Source: Gordius sp. MW1
Taxonomy: Eukaryota > Nematomorpha > Gordioida > Gordea > Gordiidae
Length of the DNA stretch: 64,000 nucleotides
Assembly (NCBI GenBank): GCA_964036665.1
Contig: OZ038531.1
Span: forward strand, 5,952,168-6,016,167
Reading direction: 5' to 3'
In this document: positions 46,921 to 58,229 of the stretch, piece by piece
How positions within the stretch are numbered: the first letter of the stretch is position 1
Layout of the letters: every line of letters begins with the position of its first letter
Program-made: the position numbers and the translations under genes
The notes under the pieces: model-generated
The model's input: the letters and a program-made list of their open reading frames with translations, nothing else
Told to the model about the DNA's origin: nothing
The model's database searches: none

Positions 46921-48284
46921 TTACATTAAAAATTACAGTTATGTAACGAAAAGGGGCAAGAAGATAATTAAGGCTGTGTAGTGCCACTCATTAAAATAAC
47001 TCAAAACATTGTAATCGGGTTAGGTCCACTTAAGCCCTAATGACAACATATTCATTAACAGCTAATTAATTTTTACAATACTTAGTATAATTAAATTTAT
47101 TTATAAAAATTTATTAACCATTATACGACCGATGTATTGATATATTTTGAGGTATTTATAATTTGTTTGATAAATTTTTAATAATATAGCAATTCATTTT
47201 ATTCATTCGTCTAGAAATTACATTAAGTAATTGCTTCTGTTCCTTACTAAAATGCTTGTAAAATAATCGAGAAGTTATTTAAAAGATTTTTGAGTAATTA
47301 TTAAGTGTTTCGGAAAATATGTATTAATCTATAATAGAGATTAAAAAATATGCAACTTGATTCCAATTATTATTAATTGCTTTAGCAGATTCTAGCTTAT
47401 CTTGTTTCTTTTTTAAAAAACATAATTTATATTTTTAAACATTATTTAGTAGATGTTTCATGTTAAAAAATAATTAGGGGTTGAGTATAATATTTTTAAT
47501 TGGAAATAACTGACAATCATGGCACAAAATCTGGTTGACTTGGGATGGCCTAAACGGAAAAAAATAGCTTAAATTCCTAAATATTTTTTTAAAATTTAAT
47601 AATCTCTAGCTGAGAGGTAAAGGTTTAAGATTCAAAAATATTTTAAACTTAAAGCTCGACCCGAATCTAAATGCCACGGATTTAGGAAGAAATCAGGGAT
47701 TATTCATTCTTATATAATACATTCACTATAAATTAATACGTTACAAAGAAGAAAATCAATGCTGTTACCCCTTTGAAACTGCCTAATTAATGGCTATAAA
47801 GCACTTAGAGAGACTAAGGTGTAAAATTAATGATTTTTAGTAGCTCATTAGCTTTGCAAATAGTCTCCAGTTCTTGAATTTTGATGTATCCCCAAAAGAT
47901 GGCTAACGATGAATAATGGTTTCCCTAATTAATCCCTCTATTTTTTACTTCATATTATTTATTAAGAAAGTCTACGGAAAAAATTGATTACATAGATTTT
48001 ATGATTCTTTCTGAAAATCTATAAACCGATGACAAAACTTTTATTTTTTTGCATGTCTAGCCCTTTTGGACCCTAAAAATTACATAATAAACATTTAATG
48101 ATAGATAAAAACAAGGTGTAACATTAATAATGGCTGCTATTCAATATTAAAAATCACCCTTAACCATAGTACAATTAAAAAGCTACTTGTAACTAATGTA
48201 TTGCTTACTTTTAAAGTCACTCATTAAATTATATATTAATTTTCTCCCACACCAAAACACCTAAACCCTAAGCAAATACACTAA
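46921..48284. other. AT-rich noncoding stretch
   Basis: Nothing recognisable was seen. Confidence 0.5.
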
Positions 48285-48436
48285 CAACCTTTTGGTCTGT
48301 TTTTCTAAGATCGGCTAAACCTAAAGGTCGACTAAGAAAACAGACCAAAAGACCTCAGGTCTTTTTGGAAAATAGACCAAGACCAAACCTTAGCCATAAC
48401 CTGGTCGAAAACCCTTTGGTTATTTTTTACAACACT
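48285..48436. mobile_element. Palindromic MITE, TTGTAAAAACGGCTG family, rearranged copy
   Basis: Several GGTCTGTTTT / AACAGACC and GGTCGACTAAG motifs, ending TTTTTTACAACACTA. The left terminus is not clear. Confidence 0.6.
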
Positions 48437-48897
48437 AGTATAGGGATATCTTTTATTTTATGGATTAAGCTGCCAGTTATTATGCCGTTTTTATATTTTT
48501 TTTTAATGGAAATCAAATGGAGGCATAATAATACGTGTCATTTTTTAGTCTAAATTTAAAAAGTTAGTTTTTAAATCTAGTATAGCTCATAGTATTGTTG
48601 ATGTCTGTACCGATCATTTAATTAGTGGCCAAGGTTCTCGAGTCAAAAGAGCACGGGGGCGATGACATGTTAATTTTTTAAAAATATTATTGTGCAACTT
48701 ACAAAAAGTCTGTATGTATTAAATACGCTCATTATAATTACCACGCTATATGGACTATGTATATGCGGTCAATAGCCTCGGGCTTCATTCGCTCGTTTTA
48801 ACTCACACTCGTTCATGCTCAGCTACTTCTCGTCCCTTCCTTGTGTTACTTCTCACTATGCCTCAGAATTTAGTAGGCGTTAGCTTACATTAGTATA

Positions 48898-51800
48898 TTT
48901 TTTTCTTTATCATGTACTTGGTCCCACGGTCGTGGTGTTTGTTTGATAAGCTTTTTTCATCTTGCTCGAAAAAGGGTCGACCATATTTATTTTCTTAGTA
49001 TAACAACCAATGGCCTTTTCCAAGTAACACGAGATCGCCCTCTTCCTCTTTTTCCCTGCACCTCCATATCTAATAATTTCATATGTAATAATTCGCATCA
49101 TTAGCCCCCACTTCTTAGTACGGGACCGTAGCACCCTATACGATTTTCGTTTATCAAGTTCGCCATAGTTTGAACACCCATTTGTGCCCTGAAACAGTCA
49201 TTCGTCAAATAGTCAAGCTTAGTATACCCCCTCCACCATATCATTCTCATCTCCGTGGCTTCTAATAACTTTCCTTCTATAGCGTTTAATGCCCCTCTCA
49301 CTTCCATGGGTAACACCAATCTTACCATAATCTTGTAAGCTTTGCGCTTCAACCATTTTAACATCTTCTGCACAATGCACCGGATCTAGTTCGCCATTTG
49401 AGCCATCCTTTTAAATCCGTGCATTAATATCTTTTGCGCAAATTCCCTCCTAAGGTAGCATCGAGCCGAGGTATGTAAGCCTGTATACTTTTGGGAATTT
49501 CATTGGTCATCCAGCGATGGGGTGTTTGTAACGTTGATCTCCATCTATGCATTTTAGAATGTAGACTTAAACCATACCCACATAAGCGCTTTAACCACTT
49601 TTCGGCTTCTTCGAATCTGTCTCTTCGCCTAGTACGATAACATCGGCATATAGCATGCACCAAGTAGATGGTATTTGAGTGTTTCTCGCTATAGTGTCCA
49701 TAATTATGTTGAATAAAAAGGGATTTAAAACAGATGATGCAATCCAATTTCAACCTGAAAAGGTTTAGCCAACTCTTGTTTTAACGCACGAATTGAGGTT
49801 TTATAAAAAAAATTTGTAAGGCGTTCATATGCGTTAGGGATATTTTGATTTTTCAAGCTTTGTAAAAGTCATAACCCTTTGTGGGTTCTTTCCAGAGACC
49901 AGATTGCCCGGCCCGGCCCGCTGCCCGACCCACTGTCTGAAATTTTACCTTTCGGGCGGGCTCGGGCGGGCACGTTTTACTTTTCGGGCGGGCCCGGGCG
50001 GGCACGCTTTGATAAGATTCGGGCATAATTAAATTATTGTAGGGCTAGGGTAGGGTGTGATTTTTTATATAAAATGGATTTTTTTTGAAAATTTCTAGCT
50101 AGATTGAATTGCCTACACAGCTTCACCTTTAACACTTCAGAGGTCGGGTGGGGTTATAACGACCTCAAGCCGTTTAAAAATGCTGTGCAAAATAAATTCG
50201 TTTTCTATAATTATAGGCATAAAATTAAAACCACTTGATCAAATAGACAAATTAATATATTAACAAATTTTGACAATTTATATTATAAAATATTTAAGTT
50301 ATAGCTATTAGTTTGGGGTAATTAATACCCCAAATACCATCCGTGTTAACATTTTTGACCCAACCTCTGAAGTGTTAACCAAACCACACTTATAGTAATA
50401 TGAAAGATGCATATTTTTTATCCCTCCCGGTCCCGTGGGCTCAACACAACACAATTTGATTGATTCGAAATGCTATTTAAAATTCTATTTTTTTAGTGTG
50501 CTTTATTAAGGGCCTGGCATTCTTTTGATTCTGATCTCTGTCTGTACCCTTTATTTAACCCTTGTTGAGAGTATCGCATTTTTAAATTTGTTGAATATTT
50601 ACTTTACTATTACTTTTACGTCCTTTCCTTTTTTTATTGCTAACTAACGAACGCATGTGCTGTGCGTGCATGTGCGTGCACGTGCAGTCTAAACAAACAT
50701 CCAACTCTCTTAAAAACGTTTTCATCTTCATTTTCATTCTATAGAAGAAAGACGAATTCGACTATCTCCTGAAATTGTCGATGATTTGTTATTCTTACAT
50801 AATAACTTTAAAAAAAATAAAATAGATGTTTTTATATAAATATACTCACTGAAATAATTTGGATGAAATAAAAAATTCGAGCTTAATGGACACATGTAAT
50901 ATTTCGGGCAGGCATTTCGGGCAGCTCTTGCGCTTCAAGCCGGGCCGGGCGGGCATTTCGGGCAGCTCTTGCGCTTCGGGCCTGGCCGGGCGGACACTGA
51001 GAAGGGTTCGGGCGGGCCGGACGGGCAATTTAATCATAAAATCAAACCGGGCCGGGTTCGGGCAAAAAAATTTAAACAAATCTGACCTCTGCTTTCTTTT
51101 CTATATATATATCTATCATTTGTCTTAATGCGAACATCGGGTTGATTACGGATCTGCCGGCCATAAATCCGAATTGGTTTACCGATAATCCCACTTCGTT
51201 CTTCAGCCTTGTTACTAAAACTAGCTTGATATCTCTATATTTGCCCCACAAATCACGGTCTTCTTTGCCCTTGAATATGGGTGTAACCTTGCTTGCTTTC
51301 CATTGTTTGGGAATCCGCTCTTCTCCCAATATCTTAAAAGCGATTCGTCATGATCGTGGCTCCTTCTTCCATGCATCCGACCTACGCTTCCATAGGAATT
51401 TTATCTGGACCTTTAGCTTTTCTATTTTTATTTATTTTTATTTTTGTCCCATCTTGTTCCGCCTGAAAAAGTTTGACCATACCTATGTTTGACTCAATAC
51501 AGGAATGGGAGTTTTTGTCATTTGCAACATTCATAAGTTTCTTGGAATATTTTTTTCATCTTTACGAACTTTGGCATCGCTATTTTTCATCTCCCTTATT
51601 TCCGTCAGTTTGCACATAATGTCGCCCCTTTTGTGACCCAATTTGTTCGCCATCCCGCGGTTGGCAGCATTGTTCTCCATTGCCACGGCTTTCTTCCCTG
51701 CTCTTTGTGCCTCGTTGTAATATTGATAACTCCCCAAAAGTGTCAGCATCCTTATAAAATTCTCTTTTTTTCGATAAAATCCCTAAAGGTTAAATACCAC

Positions 51801-52655
51801 CGCCATAATTCAATCTTTGCATCCTTTGGCCTATCCTTGAACTTAAATCGCCGTTTTTATGTACGTAGTTAGCGTCTCCCAATCCTAGCATATGTTCCGT
51901 TCCAACTTCCTGGCACCCATAAATGTGGAAGCTGATTGGTGATATTAATCGATGTTAAAGGATACTTATCTAAACTGAGGTTCATAAATTTTTTTTGTAC
52001 TTTCCATAAATAATCTTATCCCAAGATCCAACAAGTGGCGATGTTGCCTGGCAATTTTCTCTCCATTTTTTCTTTGCAGTTTTTAATCCTACCAATCCTT
52101 TCCCCGTTTAAGCAGTTAGATTTGACTAAATTGTTCTATAATACACAATATGATCTCAAAGTTTTAAAAAATAAGTGTTAATGATCGCCATGTCATATGC
52201 TTGGAATACTTGAAGAGATTTTCCCCTTCCTCGTTCTTCAAGCCATGCCCATGACCTCAATGATTTCGTTTGTACCCGAGACGTTCTTTCACGTGGGGGT
52301 GAAGTTTGTCCAATAACAAGCTTTTATTCCTTCGTATTCCTTGTATCTTTTTCTAAGTATAAAAGAATATGTCTTTTCTGTTTCCCTCCACCCAATTTGA
52401 GGAGCATACGCACTCATAACGATAGGCCTCTTAAATCTGCCATCGCCCATATTGTCTGAGCATCGTTGGATTTCTATCACCTTGTCCATGAACGGTTTAG
52501 CTCGATACCAACCCCGTTTCTACGACTTGGTGACCCATTGTACAATCACTTTTATCCCTCTCCTAACTCCTGAGCTAGTTAAATACCGCCTTATCTCTTG
52601 TGGGTCGATTTTATACATTTCTGCGACTACACTGCTCTTTCCCGTCAAAGTAAAA
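48898..52655 (-). mobile_element. RTE-like LINE, interrupted by a nested 1.2 kb element
   Basis: On the - strand: start of an AP-endonuclease domain (LTGKSSVVAEM near 52620-52660; VMSAYAPQIGW near 52390-52420), a linker region (51530-51750), RT (IPKQWKASKVTPIFKGK and FGFMAGRSV, 51140-51330; then 49424-49830) and the C-terminal segment (about 48910-49373). A nested element occupies 49893-51091, with LINE sequence on both sides. Several frame breaks are present. The order and motifs match the RTE/BovB kind often annotated as craniofacial development protein 2-like. Its 3' end (CACGGTCGTGGTGTTTG) is shared with the LINE at 59845. Confidence 0.8.
49893..51091. mobile_element. CGGGC-rich element inserted in a LINE
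   Basis: Left end CAGAGACCAGATTGCCCGG, right end GGGCAAAAAAATTTAAACAA then ATCTGACCTCTG: imperfect inverted termini of the CAGAGGTCAGA family. GC-rich arrays occupy about 49905-50010 and 50905-51068. The middle is AT-rich with a GTGCGTGCA run at 50655-50690. No coding sequence. No clean target duplication was found. Confidence 0.7.
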
Positions 52656-53129
52656 ATACAAAAACGTGAAAAAGATTTATTTTTTAAATTTTGAAGAAGA
52701 AGCGCTATCATTAGTTCTAAATTATAAAGCTGAAACATAAAAAAAATTAGAGGGCACTGAAATTATTAACATTTTATTACAGATTTTTTACCTATAAATT
52801 AATGTTATAATATTAAAATGCCATATTTAACTAGACTTTAAATTATTAATTGTTTTATTATACTTTACTTACTAATCGAACATTATTTATTTTAAGACAG
52901 AATTGTATTTTTTAATTATAAACCAACATGTTGGACAAGCTTTAAAAATAATCGGTTGAGATTTACAGAAGATTGAGTTGAGACCCAAATATAAATAGGA
53001 ATCTTGGCCTCTGGCCAGGGTCAGACAAATTAAACGCAAACAGATGTCAATATTTTTTTAGGCAAAGATACCAGAAATTTGTAGTTTTTTTTTATTATTA
53101 TCACTTCACCAAGCAATAGGACAATTTTC
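52656..53129. other. AT-rich noncoding stretch
   Basis: No gene was seen. GCCTCTGGCCAGGGTCAGAC at about 53008 resembles the CAGAGG-type terminus. Confidence 0.4.
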
Positions 53130-54360
53130 ATTGAAAGTGAGCTTATATCTTTATGGGCTCGCTTTTCGTTGTCCGTCCGTTGTCCGTCCAACATGTGTGT
53201 ACTGATGTGGATTCGAATCCCGGAAAGGGCAAAAAATTTTTTTTTGAATTAATATATTGTTCTTGTTAATACCATTGATAATGTGACTTTTTGACCGTGT
53301 CCTGGCTACTGACCAATAAAAAAATGACCAATGGCCAAATTGTGAATTGAATTTTTTTTCTTTTTTTGAATTGCAATATTAGGTTAACATTGATAATTAC
53401 CCTATGCCCCCCCCCCTTCAAGGGCCTATGCCTCTACTGATATGGGTCCCTGTGCCCCCCCCCCACAAATGCCTATGCCCTACTGATGTAGGTTCGAATC
53501 TCGGCGAGGGCAAATTTTTTTTATTTTTTTTTAAATTAAGATATTGTTCTTGTTAATACCATTGATTGGCAAAAGTGTGAATCGAAATTTTCTTTCTCGT
53601 TTTTTGAATTGCTATATTTGGTTAACATTGTTAATTACCCTTTGCCCTCCCCCTACAAGGGCCTATGTCTCTACTTATATGGGTCCCTGTGCCCTCCCCC
53701 CCCCCCCAAATGCCTATGCCCTACTGATGTAGGTTCGAATCTCGGGGAGGGCAAATTTTTTTATTTATTTTTTTTTAATTAATATATTGACCTTGTTAAT
53801 ACCATTGATAATATAGCTTTTTGGCCGTCCGCTGGCTGCTGACCAATGAAAAAATGACCATTAGCCATAGTGTGAATTGAAATTTTTTTTCGTTTTTTTG
53901 TCTCATGTAATTATAACCTTTTTGACCGTCTCCTGGCTGCTGACCAATGGAAAAAATTACCATTGGCCAAAGTGTATCAAATTTTTTTTCTATATTATAA
54001 ATATAAGCTATTTGGCCGTTTGCTGGCTACTGACCAATGGAAAAAATGACCACTGGCCAAAGTGAGTTTAAAATCAAATTTTTTCCTCCAGGTTTTAATT
54101 ATTGGCTAGTATTTGGCCGTGTGCTGTCTACTGACCAATAAAAAAAATGACCACTGGTCAAAGTAAGATTAAAATTGATTTTATTTTCTAGATTATATTT
54201 ATGATCTAGTTATTTGGCTGTCTGCTGACCATTAAAAAAAATAACCACTGGCTAAAGTGTATGCCTCATTTTTTTTAAAAAATATAATTATAGGCTATTT
54301 GGCCGTCTGACCAAGGGAAAAAACCAATGACCAAAGTCTGATTGAAAATTTTTCGTTTTT
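53130..54360. repeat. Satellite block A
   Basis: Opens with ATGGGCTCG and GTCCGTCC repeats. Two or three ~240-bp units follow, each with a GGTTCGAATCTCGG string (about 53490 and 53729, and a variant at 53208). Then come shortened satellite units about 90-110 bp apart, each with GGCCGT, CTGGCTGCTGACCAATGG and GACCATTGGCCAAAGTG. The unit contains TGACCAATGG facing CCATTGGCCA, a 10-bp hairpin stem with one mismatch. Confidence 0.8.
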
Positions 54361-54820
54361 TTTATATCTTGTTTATACTATACATATGCGCATGATTTGA
54401 ATAGAGTCTATACTCATAATCCAAATTATGGCTCGCCTACACCAAGTTGTTTAATTTTATACAATATCAAAAAAACTCTAATTTAAAGTTGTACACTTTG
54501 GAAGGATGACTATTGGCTTTTCCAAGGTCATTCACTCTATTTGCGTTCCTTTCATCAGTTTAATTAATTTAGAAGTTGATAAATAAGAATGAATGAAAAT
54601 AAACTTATTCCTCAAAATCAAGTAAAAAATGCAAAATGATAACTTAGTTTTTTTTCATACAAATATTTGAAAAGCTAAAATTTTGTAAAACCTGTTATAA
54701 AACATTTATTAATACTTTATTTATTGAGGAAAATTATTAATATGAAAATAGTATATTTAAAAAACAACTATAACGTTGTACGAGTATTATCTGACTCCCT
54801 GCTTGACCATTGCCCCCCAT

Positions 54821-54900
54821 AGGCATTCTCGCCCCTTCCCACCTTTCTTGCCCATAAATTGCATAGCAAATATGTTACGTTTATACGGAGTATCATGAGT
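54821..54900 (+). repeat. ~80 bp direct repeat, left copy
   Basis: TAGGCATTCTCGCCCCTTCC through TTGCATAGCAAATATG. It is repeated at about 90% identity at 56868-56951, on the far side of satellite block B. A CCCTT microsatellite follows at 54905-55035. Confidence 0.8.
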
Positions 54901-55059
54901 TTTGTTCCCCATTCCCTCCTGCCCCTCCCTCCCCCCTTCCCTTCCTACCCTTCCCTTCTTACCCTTCCCTTCTTACCCTTCCCTCCTTACCCTTCCCTTC
55001 CTACCCTTCCCTCACTCCCCCTTCCCCCACTCCCAACAGGGGCAGCTCCTGGTTGCCCT

Positions 55060-56620
55060 TGTTAATTGCTATGCAATTTATGGGCTCGTTTTTTGTTGTC
55101 CGTCCGTCCGTCCGTCCATCCCTATCTATTTGCATTGGGTATATTAGGTTATCGATTTTTTAAATTAATGCATGAGAAAGAGGTGCCCCACCCCTCATCT
55201 CTATCTCCCTCGCTGTGTTATTTTTTAAATTAAGAGGTTAGCACCCCTCATCTCTATCTCCCTCGCTTTCGGGCGGGGTCGGGTTTTAATTGCTACGTTA
55301 AATTAATGCATAAGTATATCTATTCGTTTTTGAATTGGGTAACATTGATATTAATTGCTATAATTACCCTATGCCCTCCACTACAAGGGTTTGGGTTAGA
55401 ATCTCGGAGTTTTTTTAGACTCTTATGATTGTTCTTGTTACTACCATTGATAATAAGACTTTTTGGCCGTCTGCTGGCTGCTGACCAATGAAAAAAATGA
55501 CCATTGACCAAAATGTGAATCCAAGTTTTTTTTTCTTTTTTTTTGACTATTATGATTGTTCCTGTTACTACCATTGCCAATACGACTTTTCGGCCGTCCA
55601 CTGGCTGCTGACCAAAGAAAAAATGACCATTGGCCAAAATGTGAAGTCAAGTTTATTTTTTCGTTTTTTTTTGACTATTATGATTGTTCCTGTTACTACA
55701 ATTGCTATTATGACTTTTTGGCCGTTTGCTGGCTGCTGACCAATGAAAAAAATGACCATTGGCCAAAATGTGAATCCAAGTTTATTTTTTCGTTTTTTTT
55801 TGATTATTATGATTGTTCCTGTTACTACCATTGCTATTATGACTTTTTGGCCGTCCGCTGGCTGCTGACCGATGGAAAAAATGACCATTGGCCAAAATGT
55901 GATTCCAAGTTTTTTTTTCGTTTTAGTTTTGACTATTACGATTGTTCTTGTTACTATCATTGATAATAAGACTTTTTGGCCGTCCGCTGGCTGCTGACCA
56001 ATGAAAAAAATGACCATTGGCCAAAATGTGAATTCGAGTTTATTTTTTCGTTTATTTTTGACTATTATGATTATTCCTGTTACTACCATTGCTATTATGA
56101 CTTTTTGGCCGTCCGCTGGCTCCTGACCGATGGAAAAAATGACCATTGGCCAAAATGTGAATCGAAATTATTTTTTTCGTTTTTTTTGACTATTATGATT
56201 GTTCCTGTTCCTACCATTGCTATTATGACTTTTTGGCCGTCCGCTGGCTGCTGACCAATGGAATAAAATGACCATTGGCCAAAATGTGATTCGAAACTTT
56301 TTTTTCGTTTTTTTTTTGACTATTATGAATTTATATCCACTTTTACCGTGTCCTGGCTGCTGACCAATGGAATAAAATGACTATTGGCCAAAATGTGATT
56401 CGAAAATTTTTCGTTTTTTTTACTCTTATGAATTTATATCCATTTTTACCGTGTGCTGGCTGCTGACCGATGGAAAAAAATGACCATTGGCCAAAGTGAG
56501 CATCAAATTTTTTTCCCCCGTTTTTTTGGCTATCATTGACTTATAGAGTATCTGTTGGTACTGACCAATGGAGAAAAAATGACCATTCGCCAAATTTTTG
56601 ATTTTTTTAATTAAAAATTG
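55060..56620. repeat. Satellite block B, ~129-bp unit
   Basis: Opens with ATGGGCTCGTTTTTTGTTG and GTCCGTCC repeats, as block A does. From about 55430, roughly ten units follow; the landmark CTGGCTGCTGACCAATG recurs at about 55466, 55595, 55723, 55857, 55986, 56110 and 56238, a spacing near 129. Because 129 is divisible by three, stop-free frames repeat as 43-residue units on both strands (for example 55568-56146 -, 55556-55963 +). This is a by-product of the period, not evidence for a protein. Units degrade after 56300. Confidence 0.88.
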
Positions 56621-56867
56621 TTCAAATTCAACAAAAATTTCTCTCAACAATTCTGCAAATTCTTAACATTGTGATGTTTTATAATATAATGTTTGTTAGA
56701 CCCATAATCACTAAAGGCCGTAAAAACTAATGTAATACGCAACTAGATGCAAACACTAAATCTAACCCTAACCCTTGCCTATATTACATTTTGCCTATAT
56801 TACATTTTGCCTATAAATGGAAAATTTGTATAAATAATTAATTAATCATTAGGCATTTAATACCCCC

Positions 56868-56951
56868 CTATAGGCATTCTCGCCCCTTCCCACCTTTCTC
56901 GCCCATAAATTGCATAGCAAATATGATACATTTATACGAAGTAAAGATGAG
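56868..56951 (+). repeat. ~80 bp direct repeat, right copy
   Basis: Matches 54821-54900 and is again followed by a C/T-rich run (56955-57005), so the repeat plus microsatellite is a duplicated module. Confidence 0.8.
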
Positions 56952-57122
56952 TCGTCCCGTCCCCCCCTCCCTTCTCCCCTCCCCTTCTCCCCTCCCCCTT
57001 CCCACGAGGGCCGAAGGCCCGAGTTTTTTTGTACTAATTTTCGAATTCGTATTGATCTTCGGAGAGTCTGGTTGGGTGGGGGCATAGGTGATTCCGGAAG
57101 AGCACCTGTAGATGGTTCATAT

Positions 57123-58065
57123 CATATGTCAGATTAGTTTGGAATTTTCTGCCCGAACCCCGCCCGATTCATTTTTTTAACTTCATTGTCCGCCCAGGCA
57201 TTCCCGAATCGTTAAAGCTGCCAGTTGCCCGCGAAATAGTAAATTTGCCCGTTAGTCCCGAATTTATGCGATCCTAAACAGAGGTCAGATTTGTTTACAT
57301 TTTTCTGTCCGAACACGGCGCGGTCCAAAGTTTTAACTAAATTGCCCTTCTAAACCCTTCTAAGTGTCCGTTAGGCCATGCCCGAACCATTAGAGATGCC
57401 AGACCCGATTCATTAAATATGCTAGTTAAACTTGAATTTATGCAATGTTAAAATCTTTAAGCCACTATTAAAAAATGGTCACACAATTTTAATAGATTGA
57501 TTGCTAATGCATTTATTTTAAAATATCATTTTAATTAGTTATATTACTTTGCTATAGAATGTAATGGCGAAAATTTTATTTGAAGCAAAAGAATGGTTGT
57601 GAATTAATTATAGATAAGGGAATATAAAGGGCGAATGAAATGGGGCAAAAAAAGGATATGGAAATTAATTATTATAGAAATTAGAAATAAGTAATAAATA
57701 AGGCGAATTGAAATTAAATAAATTAGAATTCAACATTTATATGTGCATACATTGTGTGAAAATGGAATGCGCCTTTATTTGTCTAGACGGCATGTGTTTT
57801 GCGAACAATGGAATGGCTATTTAAATATAAATATTTCAATATTTTCCATAAACGTAGCTAAGGAATGGAGTCGAGTAAAGATTTAACTTGGGGGTGGCAG
57901 CATTCGCGATAAACAATCTAATTAATAGGTAATAAGATAATATACTATCATTTTAATTTAATTATGCCCGAATCATATTGGCCTGCCCGCCCGGGCCCGC
58001 TCGAAAATTAAAATTTAAAACAGTTGGGCCAGGCAGCGGGCCGGGCTGGGCATTTCTGGCCTCTG
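57123..58065. mobile_element. CGGGC-rich hAT-like element with exact 8-bp target duplication
   Basis: Left end CATATGTCAGATTAGTTT, right end CATTTCTGGCCTCTG, the CAGAGGTCAGA-type termini. It is flanked by GTTCATAT at 57115-57122 and 58066-58073. CGGGC-rich blocks lie at both ends. A second CAGAGGTCAGATTTGTTTAC terminus at 57279 suggests a nested or duplicated left end. Noncoding. Confidence 0.78.
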
Positions 58066-58229
58066 GTTCATATGATAGGGGTGTTTAAATAGAGGTCGTG
58101 TTGGGTAACACATGGTTAGCCTCGTTTGGCATAGCAAACTGTTCTGGTTTATTTAAATGACTTTGTGGCTTCCAATTGTAAAAATTCTCATCGTTAAAGG
58201 AGAGTTATATTTAAATGACATAGATGTCT

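Noticed and set aside
53480-53510. tRNA gene
   Set aside because: Only a B-box-like string; no A box and no cloverleaf arms could be drawn.
54859-55147. Pro/Ser/Leu-rich open frames
   Set aside because: Products of the CCCTT microsatellite.
55320-56254. Overlapping repeats encoding membrane-like 43-residue units on both strands
   Set aside because: Explained by the 129-bp satellite period; both strands are open equally and there is no conserved start or partner sequence.
55430-56300. CRISPR-like array
   Set aside because: The whole ~129-bp unit repeats with no unique spacers; this is eukaryotic satellite DNA.
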